Source: Erwinia sp. JUb26
Lineage (GTDB): Bacteria > Pseudomonadota > Gammaproteobacteria > Enterobacterales > Enterobacteriaceae
Assembly (NCBI RefSeq): GCF_003751505.1
Contig: NZ_RJVB01000002.1
Location: 527,480-591,479 of the forward strand
Length of the DNA: 64,000 nucleotides
Reading direction: 5' to 3'
The stretch's first letter is position 1. Every line of letters begins with the position of its first letter. A model generated the notes under the pieces. That model did not search any database. It worked only from the letters and a program-made list of their open reading frames with translations, and was not told the DNA's origin. The position numbers and the translations under genes were made by a program. Positions 1-9,063 of the stretch are shown here, in pieces.

Positions 1-68
1 ATGTTCAGAGCAGCCAGCAGCGGCGCCTGGTGCGTGCGGTTGAGAAAGGATTACCGCGTGATGCTTAA
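1..68 (+). CDS. queG: QueG (epoxyqueuosine reductase), C-terminal end only
   Basis: Only the last codons are in the window. The frame that ends at TAA 66-68 reads ...RRLVRAVEKGLPRDA, which matches my memory of the E. coli QueG C-terminus (..RLVRVIEKGLPRDA). QueG reduces epoxyqueuosine to queuosine in tRNA, using cobalamin and iron-sulfur clusters. The gene runs towards the tRNA-Gly genes, as in E. coli, where queG converges on glyVXY/orn. Nothing upstream can be judged. Confidence 0.85.
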   Translation, partial: VQSSQQRRLVRAVEKGLPRDA

Positions 69-382
69 ATGCACAATCGGGTCGATTTTCATGCCAGCAA
101 GTTTTTCCACATGCTGTGAATAAAAATAAAAAACCGTTGTCATTCAACCTTCACAGAAATGACAAGCGATCCAGATAACAATTTGAAATATTCACAAATA
201 GATAAAAAACAATAAGTTATAAATAAAACGTAAGAATTTGCTTATCAGGCAATCGCCGACAGATGAAAAGCATCCTGTGGATAACTCTGTTTAAAACAAT
301 TTTGGCTTAGTAATGAGAAAATCAATACCCGGCAGCAATTGCTGTGGATAATTTGATTTTTTTGATGAGATAAAACTATTTT
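69..382. other. Intergenic, queG to first tRNA-Gly
   Basis: A+T-rich stretch of about 310 bases without a convincing gene. It contains a short palindrome (CAGCAATTGCTG near 333-344) flanked by AAAATCAA/TTGATTTT arms (about 319-360). This could be the 3' processing or termination region of the tRNA that ends at 383. I see no other structure. Confidence 0.5.
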
Positions 383-458
<76 letters not shown>

Positions 459-518
459 TTGGAAGTGTTGCTGCTTTACTGCACTAAAAATCTGTAACTC
501 ACTGATTTTTATAGCTTT

Positions 519-536
519 CCTCGTTCATTCCCGAGG
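519..536 (-). other. Leader hairpin of tRNA-Gly copy 1
   Basis: Inverted repeat CCTCG/CGAGG at the predicted 5' end of the tRNA precursor, directly downstream of the -10 box at 547-552. A comparable hairpin occupies the same position before copy 2 (1192-1210). The shared core GGGAATGAA suggests common descent of the leaders. Confidence 0.5.
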
Positions 537-546
537 AGAGGTCGCT

Positions 547-575
547 ATTATGGACCTGTTTGATAGCGCTGGCAA
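547..575 (-). promoter_or_regulatory. Promoter of tRNA-Gly copy 1
   Basis: Minus-strand -35 TTGCCA (570-575) and -10 CATAAT (547-552) separated by 17 bases, followed by a G+C-rich discriminator (AGCGACC), as is usual for stable-RNA promoters under stringent control. Confidence 0.8.
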
Positions 576-1055
576 GACCTGCGTCAAAAAAAATTCACAC
601 GGATCTCATTCTTTCTACAAATCGCCACGGGGCTTGACGATAAGCCTCATTTCCCTCGTTCGGGAAGGAGATTGTCATCGAATAATTTATGGCTAGATTT
701 CAGTCAATTATCTAAGGAGCTAGAAAACCATCACGGTGTTGCAATATTAAGACTTTTTGCCAGCAACGGAAGGATCTGAGAAATGACCTCATGATGAATG
801 TCCTCTCTGCTTCTGTCGCCCCCATCCTTGCAGAGGATCCCTTTGCCCGGATTTTCACTTTCCCGTCGTGTTTCAGCGCCAGTGTTCACCGTTGAAAAAC
901 GACATAAACAGAGGCAACACAATAAAAATGAGGGATTAGTCCATGGGAGAAACAGCAGTAAAACAGGATGATTTCAGGCAAGTTTTCGACTGTTCGTCAA
1001 TTTGAAATGATATTTAAATGACGCAGTGAGGAAAAAAAGAAAAACTGAAGAAACT
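576..1055. other. Intergenic between tRNA-Gly copies 1 and 2, with a promoter-leader relic
   Basis: No convincing protein gene. On the minus strand TTGACT (702-707), 17 bases, TATTCG (679-684) resembles a promoter. It is followed by a hairpin around 652-671 (TTCCC/GGGAA) whose sequence GAACGAGG-AAA resembles the leader of tRNA copy 1, but no tRNA follows. A 63-codon minus-strand frame (731-922) has no recognisable family. Confidence 0.4.
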
Positions 1056-1131
<76 letters not shown>

Positions 1132-1191
1132 TTAGGAGTGGTGTTGCTATCAAACAGTAGGTAATTGCTTGATATTTAAATTTTTTACTTC

Positions 1192-1210
1192 ATTCCCTAA
1201 TCAGGAATGG
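1192..1210 (-). other. Leader hairpin of tRNA-Gly copy 2
   Basis: CATTCC/GGAATG inverted repeat lying where transcription from the 1216-1244 promoter should begin. It is the counterpart of the hairpin at 519-536. Confidence 0.5.
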
Positions 1211-1215
1211 GCGCC

Positions 1216-1244
1216 ATTATGGACCAGATGCAGCGAGCTGACAA
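1216..1244 (-). promoter_or_regulatory. Promoter of tRNA-Gly copy 2
   Basis: Minus strand: -35 TTGTCA (1239-1244), 17-base spacer, -10 CATAAT (1216-1221), then a GGCGCC discriminator. The segment GGTCCATAATNGCG is shared with the copy 1 promoter. Confidence 0.82.
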
Positions 1245-1383
1245 GCCCTCTTCCGCGCTTTTTCGTCTTAATCACACCGACTGCTATAAATTTCCCCAAA
1301 AAGAATAATTAACCGGCAAATATCAGCACGTTCGGACGGTTAACAACCCTATGTACATAGAGAACGTTTGCAGTATCATCAAG

Positions 1384-1398
1384 TGAGAACGATTACCA
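1384..1398 (+). promoter_or_regulatory. Fur-box-like site before the siderophore-binding protein
   Basis: TGAGAAC-G-ATTACCA matches the 7-1-7 Fur pattern TGATAAT-N-ATTATCA at 11 of 14 arm positions. It lies 27 bases before the ATG, where an iron repressor would be expected to act. Confidence 0.55.
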
Positions 1399-1424
1399 TT
1401 TACACTTACAAAGGATGTTGTTTT

Positions 1425-2366
1425 ATGTCTCTACCTCGTTTTACTCGCACCTGTCTAGCAACCTGCGTGTTATTCGCGGCATCGGGTTCCTTTGCTGCAG
1501 AAACCTCTTCCGCCAACATCCCCGTGACCGACAGCATCAATACCCAGACGCTGAATAAGAACCCGCAGAATGTCGTCGTCTACGATCTGGCGATGCTGGA
1601 TATTCTTGATGTACTGGGAGTCAAGGTTTCCGGGCTGCCGTTACCGAAACAGAAAGGCGCTTACCCGGCTTACCTCAGCAAATATGAGTCGGGCAACTAC
1701 TATAACGTCGGCAACCCGTTTAAACCCGACTTCGAGGTGCTGAAGCAGCACAAGCCGGACTTGATTATCGGCGGCAGCCGCGCGTTTGAATCGACGGATA
1801 AATTACGCGCCGTGGCACCCACGCTGGATCTGACCGTGGATAATGCCCACCTGCTGAGCAGCCTGGAAGATCGCACCCGCACCTTAGGCAAGCTGTTTGA
1901 TAAGCAGCCGCAGGCAGAGCGGGCACTCGCCGCGTTTAATGAGGATATTCAAAAAACGCGTCCGCTGGCGGAAAAAGCCGGTACCGCGATGACCGTGCTG
2001 GTGACCGGCGATAAGCTGATGGCCTATGGCTATGGCGATCACTACGGTTTTATCTTCGATCTGCTGGGCTTTAAAGAAGCCACTCAGGTCGAGGGCAAGG
2101 GGCGTTTCGGTGAGATCGTTGATGCGGCCCGCATCAAAAAAGCCAACCCGGAATGGATCTTCGTGATCGACCGCAACAGCGCTATCGGTCAGGGAGCGGC
2201 GAATGCGGAGAAACTGCTGGGCGATCCGCTGGTGCGTGCAACCAAAGCGGCAAAAGACGGCCATATTGTTTATCTGGACGCCAAAGCGATTTATTCCGCG
2301 GGTGGGTTAACGGCCTATGACCAGCAGGTGAAGCGTATTTATGGCGTATTGAGCAACAGCCAGTAA
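1425..2366 (+). CDS. Periplasmic iron-siderophore binding protein (FatB/YclQ/CeuE-like)
   Basis: Predicted 313-residue substrate-binding protein of an iron-siderophore ABC importer. The ATG at 1425 is preceded by AAGGAT and starts a signal peptide (MSLPRFTRT.. ending ..GSFA, cleavage before AET); the longer frame from 1368 would run through the Fur-like box. The body reads as class III binding protein: VVVYDLAMLDILDVLGV early, KPDLIIGG, and a C-terminal half with VLVTGDKLMAYG and WIFVIDRNSAIG, phrases typical of the FatB/YclQ/CeuE group that binds catecholate or mixed siderophores. No lipobox is seen. There is no permease or ATPase beside it; it stands alone between two tRNA-Gly genes, so it must either work with a transporter encoded elsewhere or be a scavenging orphan. 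The substrate cannot be told from sequence. Confidence 0.85.
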   Translation: MSLPRFTRTCLATCVLFAASGSFAAETSSANIPVTDSINTQTLNKNPQNVVVYDLAMLDILDVLGVKVSGLPLPKQKGAYPAYLSKYESGNYYNVGNPFKPDFEVLKQHKPDLIIGGSRAFESTDKLRAVAPTLDLTVDNAHLLSSLEDRTRTLGKLFDKQPQAERALAAFNEDIQKTRPLAEKAGTAMTVLVTGDKLMAYGYGDHYGFIFDLLGFKEATQVEGKGRFGEIVDAARIKKANPEWIFVIDRNSAIGQGAANAEKLLGDPLVRATKAAKDGHIVYLDAKAIYSAGGLTAYDQQVKRIYGVLSNSQ

Positions 2367-2484
2367 TATCGTCAGGGCGGTGGTGGCATCGCCCTGATGT
2401 TTCGCCGAGCTTAGCAGGATATATCGCTGTGATAAGTTGCCTGGTGTACAGGAAATTGCCAGCAAACGTCAGAATTACAGGCAT

Positions 2485-2512
2485 AAAAAAAGGACCCTAA
2501 GGGTCCTTTTTT
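2485..2512. terminator. Bidirectional rho-independent terminator
   Basis: AGGACCC-TAA-GGGTCCT stem with a run of A on the left and of T on the right. It can end the binding-protein gene on the plus strand and the tRNA-Gly copy 3 transcript on the minus strand, which insulates the inserted gene. Confidence 0.9.
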
Positions 2513-2546
2513 CACTGTTTTACCGCTTTCGCAGCGAAACAAAATT

Positions 2547-2622
<76 letters not shown>

Positions 2623-2664
2623 TTAGTCGTAGCGATGTAATTTCTTCACCGGTACGGGGAGCGG

Positions 2665-2692
2665 ATTATACGGAGATTTACTCTCTGCGCAA
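2665..2692 (-). promoter_or_regulatory. Promoter of tRNA-Gly copy 3
   Basis: Minus strand: -35 TTGCGC (2687-2692), 16-base spacer, consensus -10 TATAAT (2665-2670), and a C-rich discriminator (CCGCTCCCCG). It differs from the promoters of copies 1 and 2, so this may be the ancestral one. Confidence 0.75.
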
Positions 2693-2830
2693 TCCTGTCG
2701 TCGTAAAATTTTGAATTTTTCTTTCCAACTGCTGATAAATACGCCAAAGAGGTGAATTTATCAGCAAATCGCCGTCTAAGCGCGGCGGGTATCCGGCAAA
2801 AAGAAAATTTAACGCCCCGCCTTCCCCTCA

Positions 2831-3376
2831 TCACAGCTGGATAAAATGCTCACGGTAGTAGGAAAGTTCGGCTACGGATTCACGGATGTCATCCATTGCC
2901 TGGTGCGAGCCCTGCTTTTTAAAGCCCGGCAAGATTTCCGGCTTCCAGCGGCGCGCCAGCTCTTTCAACGTGCTGACGTCCAGGTACCGATAGTGGAAGT
3001 AGGCTTCCAGTTCCGGCATGTATTTAAACAGGAAGCGGCGATCCTGGCCAATGCTGTTTCCGCAGATCGGTGAGCTGTTGGCCGGTACCCACTCTTTGAG
3101 GAATTCAATAGTGGCCAGTTCGGCCGCGCGATCGTCATGCTGGCTGGCCTTCACGCGTTCAACCAGCCCGCTGTTGGTGTGCGTACGCACGTTCCAGTCA
3201 TCCATCAGCGCCAGCTGCGCGTCGGACTGATGCACGGCAAAGACCGGCCCTTCAGCGAGAATATTCAGATTGGCATCGGTAACAAGCGTGGCGATCTCGA
3301 TAATCCGATCCTGCTCCGGGTCCAGGCCCGTCATCTCAAGATCAATCCAAATCAGGTTATTAGCATTCGCGGTCAT
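2831..3376 (-). CDS. orn: Oligoribonuclease
   Basis: 181 residues, the same as E. coli Orn when started at the ATG 3374-3376 ([10 protein letters not shown]); the longer frame adds seven residues with no counterpart. It degrades 2-5-nt RNAs and linear diguanylate (pGpG) in the cytoplasm and is essential in E. coli. DEDDh motifs are visible: [10 protein letters not shown] (D12, E14), [11 protein letters not shown], and [10 protein letters not shown] carrying the catalytic His and last Asp. It is divergent from rsgA, about 100 bases away. pGpG removal is relevant here because the window also encodes an EAL-type c-di-GMP phosphodiesterase (mrkJ). Confidence 0.97.
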   Translation of the reverse strand: MTANANNLIWIDLEMTGLDPEQDRIIEIATLVTDANLNILAEGPVFAVHQSDAQLALMDDWNVRTHTNSGLVERVKASQHDDRAAELATIEFLKEWVPANSSPICGNSIGQDRRFLFKYMPELEAYFHYRYLDVSTLKELARRWKPEILPGFKKQGSHQAMDDIRESVAELSYYREHFIQL

Positions 3377-3478
3377 AGTGCATCTCACTGTGGTCAAAGC
3401 GGCATTGTCGTTAATTAGCGTGTATGATAGACGTTTTGCCCGCGTAGGGCGAAATATGCCTGATTCGTGTGAGGAACA

Positions 3479-4540
3479 GTGAGTAAAAACAAACTATCCA
3501 AAGGTCAACAACGTCGCGTAAGTGCTAACCACGATCGCCGCCTGAAGCAGCGTGCCGATAAGCCGGAACCGGATGACAGTCTGTTCGGCGAGGCGCGGGA
3601 TGGCGTGGCGATCAGCCGGTTTGGTATGCACGTTGACGTGGAAGATGCGGATGGTTCGGTACACCGCTGTAATATTCGCCGTACCATCCGTTCGTTAGTG
3701 ACCGGTGACCGCGTACTGTGGCGCCCGGGCGTGGAAGGTGGTGCAACGGTGAAAGGTATCGTTGAAGCGGTACACGAGCGAACCTCGGTCCTCACCCGCC
3801 CGGATTTCTACGATGGGGTGAAACCTATCGCCGCCAACATTAACCAGATTGTTATTGTCTCTGCGATTCTGCCCGAACTGTCGCTGAATATTATCGATCG
3901 CTACCTGGTTGCCAGCGAAACGCTGGACGTTGAGCCGCTGCTGGTGCTGAACAAAACCGATCTGCTGGATGAAGAAGGCCGCAAATTCGTTGATGAGCAA
4001 ATGGACATCTATCGCCATATTGGCTATCGGGTGCTGATGGTCTCCAGCCATGAAAAACAGGGACTTGTCGAACTGGAAGAGGCGCTGACCGGGCGCGTCA
4101 GCATCTTTGCCGGCCAGTCCGGCGTCGGCAAATCGAGCCTGCTCAACGCCCTGCTCGGCCTGGATCTCGGCAGCAATGAGATCCTCACCAACGACGTTTC
4201 CGATGTTTCCGGTCTTGGCCAGCACACCACCACCGCCGCACGCCTTTATCACTTCCCACACGGCGGCGACGTGATTGACTCCCCGGGCGTCCGTGAATTT
4301 GGTTTATGGCATCTGGAACCGGAACAAATCACTCTGGGGTTTGTCGAATTCCGTAAGTATTTAGGCGGATGCCGGTTCCGTGACTGCAAGCATGATGCCG
4401 ATCCGGGATGTGCTATCCGTGAAGCGGTAGATAATGGCGAAATCGACGAGTCACGTTTCGTCAACTACCACCATATTCTGGAAAGCATGTCTGAAGTACA
4501 GGCCAAAACCCGCCGCAACTTCAGCTCTGACAAAGATTAA
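3479..4540 (+). CDS. rsgA: Small-ribosomal-subunit biogenesis GTPase RsgA
   Basis: 353 residues with a GTG start (GAGGAAC as Shine-Dalgarno), co-linear with E. coli RsgA (350). RsgA is a circularly permuted GTPase that checks 30S subunit maturation. An N-terminal OB fold is followed by the G4 motif NKTD, then the P-loop GQSGVGKSS, then DSPG (G3); the G4-G1-G3 order is the permutation signature. The C-terminal zinc finger is [14 protein letters not shown]. The N-terminal LSKGQQRRV segment is basic, as in the family. It precedes psd by 162 bases, as in E. coli; a possible weak hairpin (CAGCCC/GGGCTG, 4571-4591) lies in that gap. Confidence 0.97.
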   Translation: MSKNKLSKGQQRRVSANHDRRLKQRADKPEPDDSLFGEARDGVAISRFGMHVDVEDADGSVHRCNIRRTIRSLVTGDRVLWRPGVEGGATVKGIVEAVHERTSVLTRPDFYDGVKPIAANINQIVIVSAILPELSLNIIDRYLVASETLDVEPLLVLNKTDLLDEEGRKFVDEQMDIYRHIGYRVLMVSSHEKQGLVELEEALTGRVSIFAGQSGVGKSSLLNALLGLDLGSNEILTNDVSDVSGLGQHTTTAARLYHFPHGGDVIDSPGVREFGLWHLEPEQITLGFVEFRKYLGGCRFRDCKHDADPGCAIREAVDNGEIDESRFVNYHHILESMSEVQAKTRRNFSSDKD

Positions 4541-4702
4541 CAGTCTGTCTTTTAACATGTTAATTGATACAGCCCGTCTGAATTGGGCTGCAGCCCCTCA
4601 ACTGACCGAGGGTGCCCGGTCAGGCATTAGCCTTAACCGCCGGACGCTGTTACAATCCGCCCCCATTTATTTTTCGCTGTCTGATTAAGCCAGGAGGCTC
4701 AC

Positions 4703-5602
4703 GTGTTGGATCGTTTTAAACTCGGCCTGAATAATTTATTGCCTAAAAAGGCCCTGACTGAACTTGCGGGCTGGGGTGCCAGCAAACGCGGTGGATGGCT
4801 GACCAAAGCGGTCATCGACGTCTTTGTGTGGTTCTACAAAGTCGATATGAAAGAGGCGCAGAAGCCGGATACCGCCAGCTATCGCACCTTTAACGACTTT
4901 TTTGTCCGCCCGCTGCGCGATGATGCGCGCCCGCTGATTGCCGATCCCAACCTGCTGGTGCAGCCTGCCGATGGCGCCATCAGCCAGCTGGGCCACATTG
5001 ACGGTGAGCAAATCTTCCAGGCCAAAGGCCACACTTACTCGCTGGAAGGCCTGCTGGCAGGCAATGAAAAGATGACGGAGATGTTCCGTAACGGCGAGTT
5101 TGTGACCACTTACCTGGCACCGCGCGACTACCATCGTGTGCATATGCCGTGCAACGGCATCCTGCGTGAGATGATCTATGTTCCCGGCGATCTCTATTCC
5201 GTAAACCCGCTGACCGCGCAGAACATCCCGAATCTCTTTGCCCGTAATGAGAGGGTCATCTGCCTGTTCGATACTGAATTTGGCCCGATGGCGCAAATTC
5301 TGGTTGGTGCCACGATCGTGGGCAGCATTGAAACCGTCTGGGCCGGTACCGTTACGCCACCGCGTGAAGGCGTGATCAAGCGCTGGAGCTTCCCGGGCGC
5401 GGATGCCGAAGGCTCCGTGGTACTGCTGAAAGGCCAGGAAATGGGCCGCTTCAAGCTCGGCTCTACGGTGATTAACCTGTTTGCCGAAGGCAAAGTAAAA
5501 CTGGCTGAAAGCCTGGCAGCGGAAAGCAAAGTCCGCCTGGGCGAGACGCTGGCCATCGCACTGCAAAAAGACAGTGCGGAAGACGTTCTCCATCATCCAT
5601 AG
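4703..5602 (+). CDS. psd: Phosphatidylserine decarboxylase proenzyme
   Basis: 299 residues with a GTG start preceded by CAGGAGG. It converts phosphatidylserine to phosphatidylethanolamine at the inner membrane. The self-cleavage motif LGST is at residues 252-255, so Ser254 becomes the pyruvoyl group of the alpha chain, as in E. coli. The family signatures [17 protein letters not shown] and [16 protein letters not shown] are intact. The C-terminal tail is about 20 residues shorter than in E. coli and unlike it, which is common because the tail is not catalytic. Only nine bases separate it from mscM, so the two form an operon. Confidence 0.97.
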   Translation: MLDRFKLGLNNLLPKKALTELAGWGASKRGGWLTKAVIDVFVWFYKVDMKEAQKPDTASYRTFNDFFVRPLRDDARPLIADPNLLVQPADGAISQLGHIDGEQIFQAKGHTYSLEGLLAGNEKMTEMFRNGEFVTTYLAPRDYHRVHMPCNGILREMIYVPGDLYSVNPLTAQNIPNLFARNERVICLFDTEFGPMAQILVGATIVGSIETVWAGTVTPPREGVIKRWSFPGADAEGSVVLLKGQEMGRFKLGSTVINLFAEGKVKLAESLAAESKVRLGETLAIALQKDSAEDVLHHP

Positions 5603-5611
5603 CGGATTGCC

Positions 5612-8600
5612 ATGTCACGCCTGATTCTCACTATTTTGTTAGGCTGGAGTCTTCTCCAGCCGCTCTATGCCGCCAGCGCACCGGATGCCGCGCAAATCAA
5701 ACAGGAACTTGAACAGGCGAAATCAGACAAAACCACTGCGAATCAGGCGGAAGTTGTCGATGCCCTGCAGTCCACCCTGAACTGGCTGGACGAACAAAAG
5801 TCCTCGCTGGAAAAAACGCAGGAATATCAGCAGATCATCGATGATTTTCCAAAGATTTCTCGCGAATTGCGCCAGCAGATCGCCAGTCTGACCGACAGCA
5901 ATAAACAGCTGCGCAGCAATATGAGCGCGGCCGATCTCGATCAGGAGATCCTGCAGGTTAGCAGCCAGCTGCTGGAAGAAGGCCGCCTGTCGCAGCAGGA
6001 GCAGGATCGCGCCCGCGAAATCAGCGATTCCCTGTCCCAGCTGCCGCTGCAGCAAACCGACGCCCGTCGCAGCCTGAACGAGGTGGAACGCCGCCTGCAG
6101 GGTCAGCCAACCGCCACCACGCCTCTCGCTCAGGCGCAGCTGGCATCGCGCCAGGCGGAATCCGCCGCACAAAAGGCGCGGGTTGACGAACTGGAACTGG
6201 CGCAGCTGTCCGCGAACAACCGGCAGGAACTGGCGCGGATGCGGGCGGAAGTCCACCAGCTGAAAGCCAGCCAGTTGGATGCCTATTTGCAGGATCTGCG
6301 CAACCAGCTTAACGGCCTGCGCCAGCGCGAAGCGGAAATGGCGCTGGCACGCACGGAGCAGCTGGCCGAAAACAGCGGTGATATGCCAGAAGGCATCGCC
6401 GAGCAGTTTCGCGTTAACCGCGAGCTCTCCGCCGCACTGAATCAGCAGGCGCAGCGGATGGACCTGGTTGCCTCGCAGCAGCGTACGGCCGCCAACCAGA
6501 CGATCCAGGTGCGCCAGGCGCTGAGCACGCTGCGCGAGCAGTCTCAGTGGCTGGGCATGTCCAACGTTCTCGGTGAAGCCCTTCGTGCCCAGGTTTCGCG
6601 CCTGCCCGATATGCCAAAACCGCAGCAGCTTGACAACGAAATGGCACAGCTGCGCGTGCAGCGACTGCACTACGAAGATCTGCTGGAGCGCCAGCAAACG
6701 CTGAAGCAGCTGCGCCAGGATGACAACAGTAATCTGACCAGCGAACAGCGCCGCATTCTGGATGCGCAGCTAAAAACCCAGCGCGAGCTGCTGACCTCGC
6801 TGCTTTCAGGCTGCGATAATCTGATCCTCGGCGTAACCAAGCTGAAGGTGGGCAACAGCCAGCTGGTCGATGCGCTGAATGAAGTGAAAGAGGCCACCCA
6901 CCGCTACCTGTTCTGGACCGCTGACGTCAGCCCGATCGGCATCAGCTATCCGCTTGAGCTGGCGCGCGATCTGCAACGCCTGCTGTCGTTGGATACCCTG
7001 GGTCAGCTGGGCGGCGCGCTGGTGATGATGGTCACCAGCCGTGAAACGGTAATGCCGCTCCTGGGCGCGATTCTGCTGGTCGGTTTCAGTATCAGCTCGC
7101 GCCGTCACTTCCGTAACTTCCTCGAACGCGCGTCCAGCAAGGTTGGTAAAGTCACCCTCGATCACTTCAGCCTGACGCTGCGTACCGTGTTCTGGTCCAT
7201 TCTGGTGGCCCTGCCGCTGCCGGTACTGTGGGCCGCGCTGGGCTATGGCTTGCAGCACGCCTGGCCTTATCCGATCGCAGTCGCCGTTGGCGATGGCGTC
7301 ACCGCAAGCGTTCCGCTGCTGTGGGCGTTTATGATCAGCGCCACCTTCGCCCGCCCGCAGGGGCTGTTTATCATCCACTTCCGCTGGCCGCAAACCCGCG
7401 TGGCGCGCGCCATGCGCTTCTACACGCTGTGTATTGGCCTTGTCGTGCCGCTGATGATGGTGCTTATCGCCTTCGATAACCTCGAAGACCGCGAGTTCTC
7501 CGCCACGCTGGGTCGCCTGTGCTTTATTCTGATTTGCGGCGCGCTGAGCCTGGTGACCGTCAGCCTCAAGCGTGCCGGGATCCCGCTGCACCTGGATAAA
7601 GAGGGCAACGGCGAGAATTTCATTAATAACGTCCTGTGGAATGCGATGATTGCCATTCCGCTGATTGCCGCGCTGGCGTCGTGCATTGGCTATCTGGCAA
7701 CGGCTCAGGCGCTGCTGGCCAGGCTGGAAACCTCGGTAGCAATCTGGTTCCTGCTACTGGTGATCTACCACATCATTCGCCGCTGGATGCTGATCCAACG
7801 ACGTCGTATCGCCTTCGATCGCGCCCGTCATCGCCGTGCAGAGATCCTTGCCCAGCGCGCACGCGGGGAAGAAGACACCGCCGCACAGCAGAGCGCCGCC
7901 GACAGCATTGATGTGGAAGAGCCGGTGATCGATCTTGATGCCATCAGCGCCCAGTCTCTGCGGCTGGTGCGCTCGATTCTGACGCTGATTGCGCTGGTGT
8001 CGGTGATTGTGCTCTGGTCAGAAATTCATTCGGCATTTGGCTTCCTGGAAAATATTCGCCTGTGGGACGTCAACACCACGATTCAGGGCGTGGAAAGCCT
8101 GCAGCCGATCACACTCGGTTCGGTACTGATTGCCGTGCTGGTGCTAATTATTACCACCCAGCTGGTGCGCAATATGCCTGCCCTGCTTGAGCTGGCGCTG
8201 TTGCAGCACCTCGATCTGACGCCGGGGACCGGCTATGCCATCACCACCGTCACTAAGTACCTGCTGATTCTGGTCGGTGGACTGACCGGGTTCTCAATGA
8301 TTGGCGTTGACTGGTCGAAACTACAGTGGCTGGTCGCCGCGCTGGGTGTGGGACTGGGCTTTGGTTTGCAGGAGATTTTCGCGAACTTTATCTCCGGCCT
8401 GATCATCCTGTTTGAGAAACCGATTCGTATCGGCGATACCGTTACTATTCGCGATCTCACCGGCAGCATAACGCGAATTAATACCCGCGCGACCACCATT
8501 ACCGACTGGGACCGCAAAGAGATTATCGTGCCGAACAAGGCGTTTATCACCGAGCAGTTCGTGAACTGGTCGCTCTCCGACTCGGTCACGCGCGTGGTGC

Positions 8601-8947
8601 TGACCATCCCGGCAGCGGCCGAAGCCAACAGTGAAGAGGTGACCAACGTCCTGCTGCAGGCGGCCCATCGCTGTAGCTACGTGCTGGAAACGCCGCAGCC
8701 GGAAGCCTTCCTGGTTGATTTGCAGCAGGGGATCCAGCTTTTTGAACTGCGTATTCACGCCGCAGAGATGGGGCACCGCATGCCGCTGCGCCATGAGCTG
8801 CATCAGCTAATTCTGCGCGGCTATCAGGAACACGGGTTGGAGATGCCGTTCCCACCGTTCCAGGTGCGGATGGAAACCATCGGCCGTAAAACGCCGGCCA
8901 GCAACGGGGCGCCGGTGGCAAGAACGTATAAATCGGGTGGCTTATAA
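5612..8947 (+). CDS. mscM: Miniconductance mechanosensitive channel MscM (YjeP)
   Basis: 1111 residues, about the length of E. coli MscM (1107). It starts with a signal peptide (..SLLQPLYA, cleavage near ASA), then a long periplasmic region of roughly 450 residues rich in Gln/Leu/Ala/Arg coiled coil, then about ten membrane segments, and ends with the MscS pore and cytoplasmic domain (GFGLQEIFANFISGL, EKPIRIGDTVTI, TITDWDRKEIIVPNK). It opens under membrane tension to release solutes during osmotic downshock. The psd-mscM operon is known in E. coli to be envelope-stress controlled; I did not identify a sigma-E or CpxR site here. Confidence 0.95.
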   Translation: MSRLILTILLGWSLLQPLYAASAPDAAQIKQELEQAKSDKTTANQAEVVDALQSTLNWLDEQKSSLEKTQEYQQIIDDFPKISRELRQQIASLTDSNKQLRSNMSAADLDQEILQVSSQLLEEGRLSQQEQDRAREISDSLSQLPLQQTDARRSLNEVERRLQGQPTATTPLAQAQLASRQAESAAQKARVDELELAQLSANNRQELARMRAEVHQLKASQLDAYLQDLRNQLNGLRQREAEMALARTEQLAENSGDMPEGIAEQFRVNRELSAALNQQAQRMDLVASQQRTAANQTIQVRQALSTLREQSQWLGMSNVLGEALRAQVSRLPDMPKPQQLDNEMAQLRVQRLHYEDLLERQQTLKQLRQDDNSNLTSEQRRILDAQLKTQRELLTSLLSGCDNLILGVTKLKVGNSQLVDALNEVKEATHRYLFWTADVSPIGISYPLELARDLQRLLSLDTLGQLGGALVMMVTSRETVMPLLGAILLVGFSISSRRHFRNFLERASSKVGKVTLDHFSLTLRTVFWSILVALPLPVLWAALGYGLQHAWPYPIAVAVGDGVTASVPLLWAFMISATFARPQGLFIIHFRWPQTRVARAMRFYTLCIGLVVPLMMVLIAFDNLEDREFSATLGRLCFILICGALSLVTVSLKRAGIPLHLDKEGNGENFINNVLWNAMIAIPLIAALASCIGYLATAQALLARLETSVAIWFLLLVIYHIIRRWMLIQRRRIAFDRARHRRAEILAQRARGEEDTAAQQSAADSIDVEEPVIDLDAISAQSLRLVRSILTLIALVSVIVLWSEIHSAFGFLENIRLWDVNTTIQGVESLQPITLGSVLIAVLVLIITTQLVRNMPALLELALLQHLDLTPGTGYAITTVTKYLLILVGGLTGFSMIGVDWSKLQWLVAALGVGLGFGLQEIFANFISGLIILFEKPIRIGDTVTIRDLTGSITRINTRATTITDWDRKEIIVPNKAFITEQFVNWSLSDSVTRVVLTIPAAAEANSEEVTNVLLQAAHRCSYVLETPQPEAFLVDLQQGIQLFELRIHAAEMGHRMPLRHELHQLILRGYQEHGLEMPFPPFQVRMETIGRKTPASNGAPVARTYKSGGL

Positions 8948-9021
8948 ACTGCAACCGCGTCAGGCGTCAGCAGGTCGCTAATTTAGCTGCACTTCCGGTT
9001 TTTCAGATAGCGATATCGAGT

Positions 9022-9050
9022 GCGATAGATCCCGAAACGGGATCTATCGC
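9022..9050. terminator. Hairpin between convergent mscM and epmA
   Basis: Perfect 13-bp inverted repeat GCGATAGATCCCG/CGGGATCTATCGC with an AAA loop. It has no T tract on either side, so it may be an RNA-end or roadblock structure rather than a classic terminator. Confidence 0.6.
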
Positions 9051-9063
9051 TGAGAAGGGTTTA

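Noticed and set aside
731..922. 63-codon minus-strand frame between tRNA-Gly copies 1 and 2
   Set aside because: No ribosome site that I would trust, no recognisable family, and it lies in a region of tRNA leader remnants.
4736..5596. 286-codon frame antisense to psd
   Set aside because: It is fully covered by the well-conserved psd gene; a long antisense frame is a by-product of codon use.
6806..7591. 261-codon frame antisense to mscM
   Set aside because: Low-complexity Gln/His/Arg-rich text typical of an antisense shadow of a G+C-rich gene.
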